Assembly: GCA_019239785.1 (NCBI GenBank)
Contig: JAFAZM010000037.1
Coordinates: forward strand, 1 to 13,301
Source of the DNA: Sphingomonadaceae bacterium
Lineage (GTDB): Bacteria; Pseudomonadota; Alphaproteobacteria; Sphingomonadales; Sphingomonadaceae
DNA: 13,301 nt
Reading direction: 5' to 3'
Position 1 is the stretch's first letter, and each line of letters starts with the position of its first letter. The notes under the pieces were generated by a model that saw only the letters and a list, made by a program, of their open reading frames with translations, was not told the origin of the DNA and searched no databases. The position numbers and the translations under genes were made by a program. This document shows, one piece after another, positions 12,311-13,301 of the stretch.

Positions 12311-12964
12311 TCAGGTCCCGCGCGCGCCGAACAAGGCGGTGCCGACCCGCACATGGGTGGCGCCGAGCATCACCGCGCTCTCATAATCGGCCGACATCCC
12401 CATGCTGAGCCCGGCGAGGCCATGACGTCGCGCCAGCTTGGCGAGCAAAGCGAAATAGGGCGCGGCCTCCGTGTCGGCGGGCGGGATGCACATCAGCCCC
12501 CCGACCGGCAGCACGCGCGCCGCCTCCACCAAAGCCGGCAGCGCGGCGACGGGGCAGCCGCCCTTCTGCGCCTCGTCGCCGATATTGACCTGCAGGAAGC
12601 AGTCCGGGCGGCGGCCCAGCTTGTCCATCGCCTTGGCGAGCGCCGTCACCAGCGACGGCCGGTCGACGGAATGGATCGCGTCGAAGAGCGCGACCGCCTG
12701 CTCGGCCTTGTTCGACTGGAGCTGGCCGATCAGGTGCAGGCGGAGATCCGAATGGCGCGCGCGCAGCTCCGGCCATTTCGCCTCCGCCTCCTGCACCCGA
12801 TTCTCGCCGAAATCGCGCTGTCCCTCGGCAATCAGGGGCGCGATCGCCTCCGCGCTCTGCGTCTTGGAAACGGCGATCAGGGTGACCGCGCTCGCGGGCC
12901 GGCCCGCGAGCGCCGCCGCCTTGCCGATCCGCGCCCGCACCGCCGCCAGGGGAGATTCCGCCAT
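12311..12964 (-). CDS. yggS: YggS/PLPBP-family pyridoxal-phosphate homeostasis protein
   Basis: This 217-residue single-domain alanine-racemase-fold protein binds PLP without known catalysis and keeps PLP and amino-acid pools in balance. The PLP lysine is K34 in LIAVSKTQS. Family motifs follow in order: FGENRVQEAEAKW (52 on), LHLIGQLQSNKAEQA (76 on), IHSVDRPSLV, FLQVNIGDEAQKGG, SMGMSADYESAV (187-198) and VRVGTALFG (205-213), the last two holding the phosphate. I chose ATG 12964 because homologous sequence begins there; the frame runs further upstream but overlaps the divergent thiE-like gene. It heads a minus-strand operon with the zinc-ribbon and HAD genes and is separated from the divergent gene by 21 bp. 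Confidence 0.95.
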   Translation of the reverse strand: MAESPLAAVRARIGKAAALAGRPASAVTLIAVSKTQSAEAIAPLIAEGQRDFGENRVQEAEAKWPELRARHSDLRLHLIGQLQSNKAEQAVALFDAIHSVDRPSLVTALAKAMDKLGRRPDCFLQVNIGDEAQKGGCPVAALPALVEAARVLPVGGLMCIPPADTEAAPYFALLAKLARRHGLAGLSMGMSADYESAVMLGATHVRVGTALFGARGT

Positions 12965-12985
12965 CCCGATGCTATAGGAAGGGGG
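12965..12985. promoter_or_regulatory. Very short divergent spacer between yggS and the thiE-like gene
   Basis: Only 21 bp separate the two start codons. On plus, TATAGG (12973-12978) is followed by AAGGGGG and ATG, with AGGAAGGGGG serving as ribosome binding site. On minus, TATAGC is followed six bases later by the yggS ATG, close to the distance from a -10 box to a transcription start, so yggS could be leaderless. No -35 match stands out on either strand. Confidence 0.35.
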
Positions 12986-13301
12986 ATGCGCGCCCGCCAG
13001 CCTTTGCCCCGCTTGTGGCTGATGACCGACGAACGCCAGGGAAACGGGCTGCTGGCCGCCGTCGCGCGCCTGCCGGACGGCGCGGGCATCGTTTTCCGCC
13101 ATTACGGCCTGCCCGAAGTCGCGCGGCGCGACTTGTTCGAAAAGGTGCGCGAGGCTGCGCCCGGGCTCGTGCTGCTCGGGGGGCCGGCCGAACTGGCGCA
13201 GGAGTGGGGCGCCGACGGCAGCCACGGGCGCGGCCCGGGCGAAGGGCTGCGCAGCGCGCCGGTCCACGACCAGGCCGAGATCAAGGCGGCGGAGCGCGCC
13301 G
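12986..13301 (+). CDS. ThiE-like thiamine-phosphate synthase-family protein (3' truncated by window)
   Basis: The first 105 residues are present and the frame is open to the window end. The start LPRLWLMTDERQGNGLLAAVARLP followed by GAGIVFRHYGLP is the TIM-barrel opening of the TMP-TENI/ThiE family, which joins HMP-PP and thiazole phosphate to make thiamine phosphate. Residues 62-80 (VLLGGPAELAQEWGADGSH) align with the usual strand that ends GADGVHLGQ, but here the tail is SHGRG, and SAPVHD replaces the usual S-V/C-H motif. It may therefore be a divergent paralogue of ThiE with altered or no activity. The start at 12986 is supported by AGGAAGGGGG upstream. It is divergent from yggS. Confidence 0.75.
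   Translation, partial: MRARQPLPRLWLMTDERQGNGLLAAVARLPDGAGIVFRHYGLPEVARRDLFEKVREAAPGLVLLGGPAELAQEWGADGSHGRGPGEGLRSAPVHDQAEIKAAERA

Noticed and set aside
12965..13267. Upstream extension of the yggS frame by 101 codons.
   Set aside because: It overlaps the ThiE-like gene antisense and carries no family similarity; YggS proteins start at about MAES.
1..13301. CRISPR array, toxin-antitoxin or phage-defence system.
   Set aside because: No regularly spaced direct repeats and no nuclease, toxin, helicase or reverse-transcriptase motifs beyond the housekeeping genes listed.

Overview
The window reads as ordinary chromosome of a GC-rich alphaproteobacterium, most likely a sphingomonad (Sphingomonadales). 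The evidence is the very high GC content, the gene set and order ubiH / ftsK / lolA / xthA / ribA, a CnoX-like thioredoxin beside a stand-alone LON domain, and intergenic inverted repeats of a style I associate from memory with sphingomonad genomes. I see no phage, plasmid, transposase, CRISPR or secretion genes.

Layout. (1) 1-758: the 3' end of a flotillin/SPFH protein, then a gene-poor stretch with a perfect 26-bp palindrome, a 21-bp near-copy of a tRNA 3' end, a complete tRNA-Gly(GCC) on the minus strand and a candidate promoter for it. (2) 759-2011: a two-gene overlapping operon of an O6-alkylguanine-DNA alkyltransferase and a PF09859-like 2OG-Fe(II) oxygenase, probably an alkylation-response pair. 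(3) 2058-4075: candidate promoter, then a thioredoxin-TPR protein, a LON substrate-binding-domain protein and a small unrecognised beta-rich protein, tightly coupled. (4) 4121-4231: a composite palindromic REP-like element. (5) 4272-8021: ubiH (minus) divergent from ftsK (plus). (6) 8022-9250: a sphingomonad-type inverted repeat, lolA, then a 385-bp intergenic region with a candidate structured RNA ending in a strong terminator hairpin, followed by a separate long hairpin. (7) 9251-11094: xthA and ribA, overlapping at TTGA. (8) 11102-11220: a second copy of the composite element in opposite orientation. (9) 11236-12964 (minus): a three-gene operon of yggS-type PLP protein, membrane-anchored zinc-ribbon protein and HAD phosphatase. 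(10) 12986-13301: the 5' part of a ThiE-like gene, divergent from yggS with only 21 bp between start codons.

Functionally this is housekeeping: DNA repair (alkyltransferase, xthA), chromosome segregation (ftsK), envelope lipoprotein trafficking (lolA), redox/protein quality control (thioredoxin, LON domain) and cofactor metabolism (ubiquinone, riboflavin, PLP, perhaps thiamine). The novelty is mostly in the non-coding DNA: the unexplained structured RNA at about 8888-9045, two inverted copies of the double-hairpin element about 7 kb apart, both between convergent gene ends, and the tRNA-Gly 3'-end fragment. No new multi-gene defence-type system is visible.
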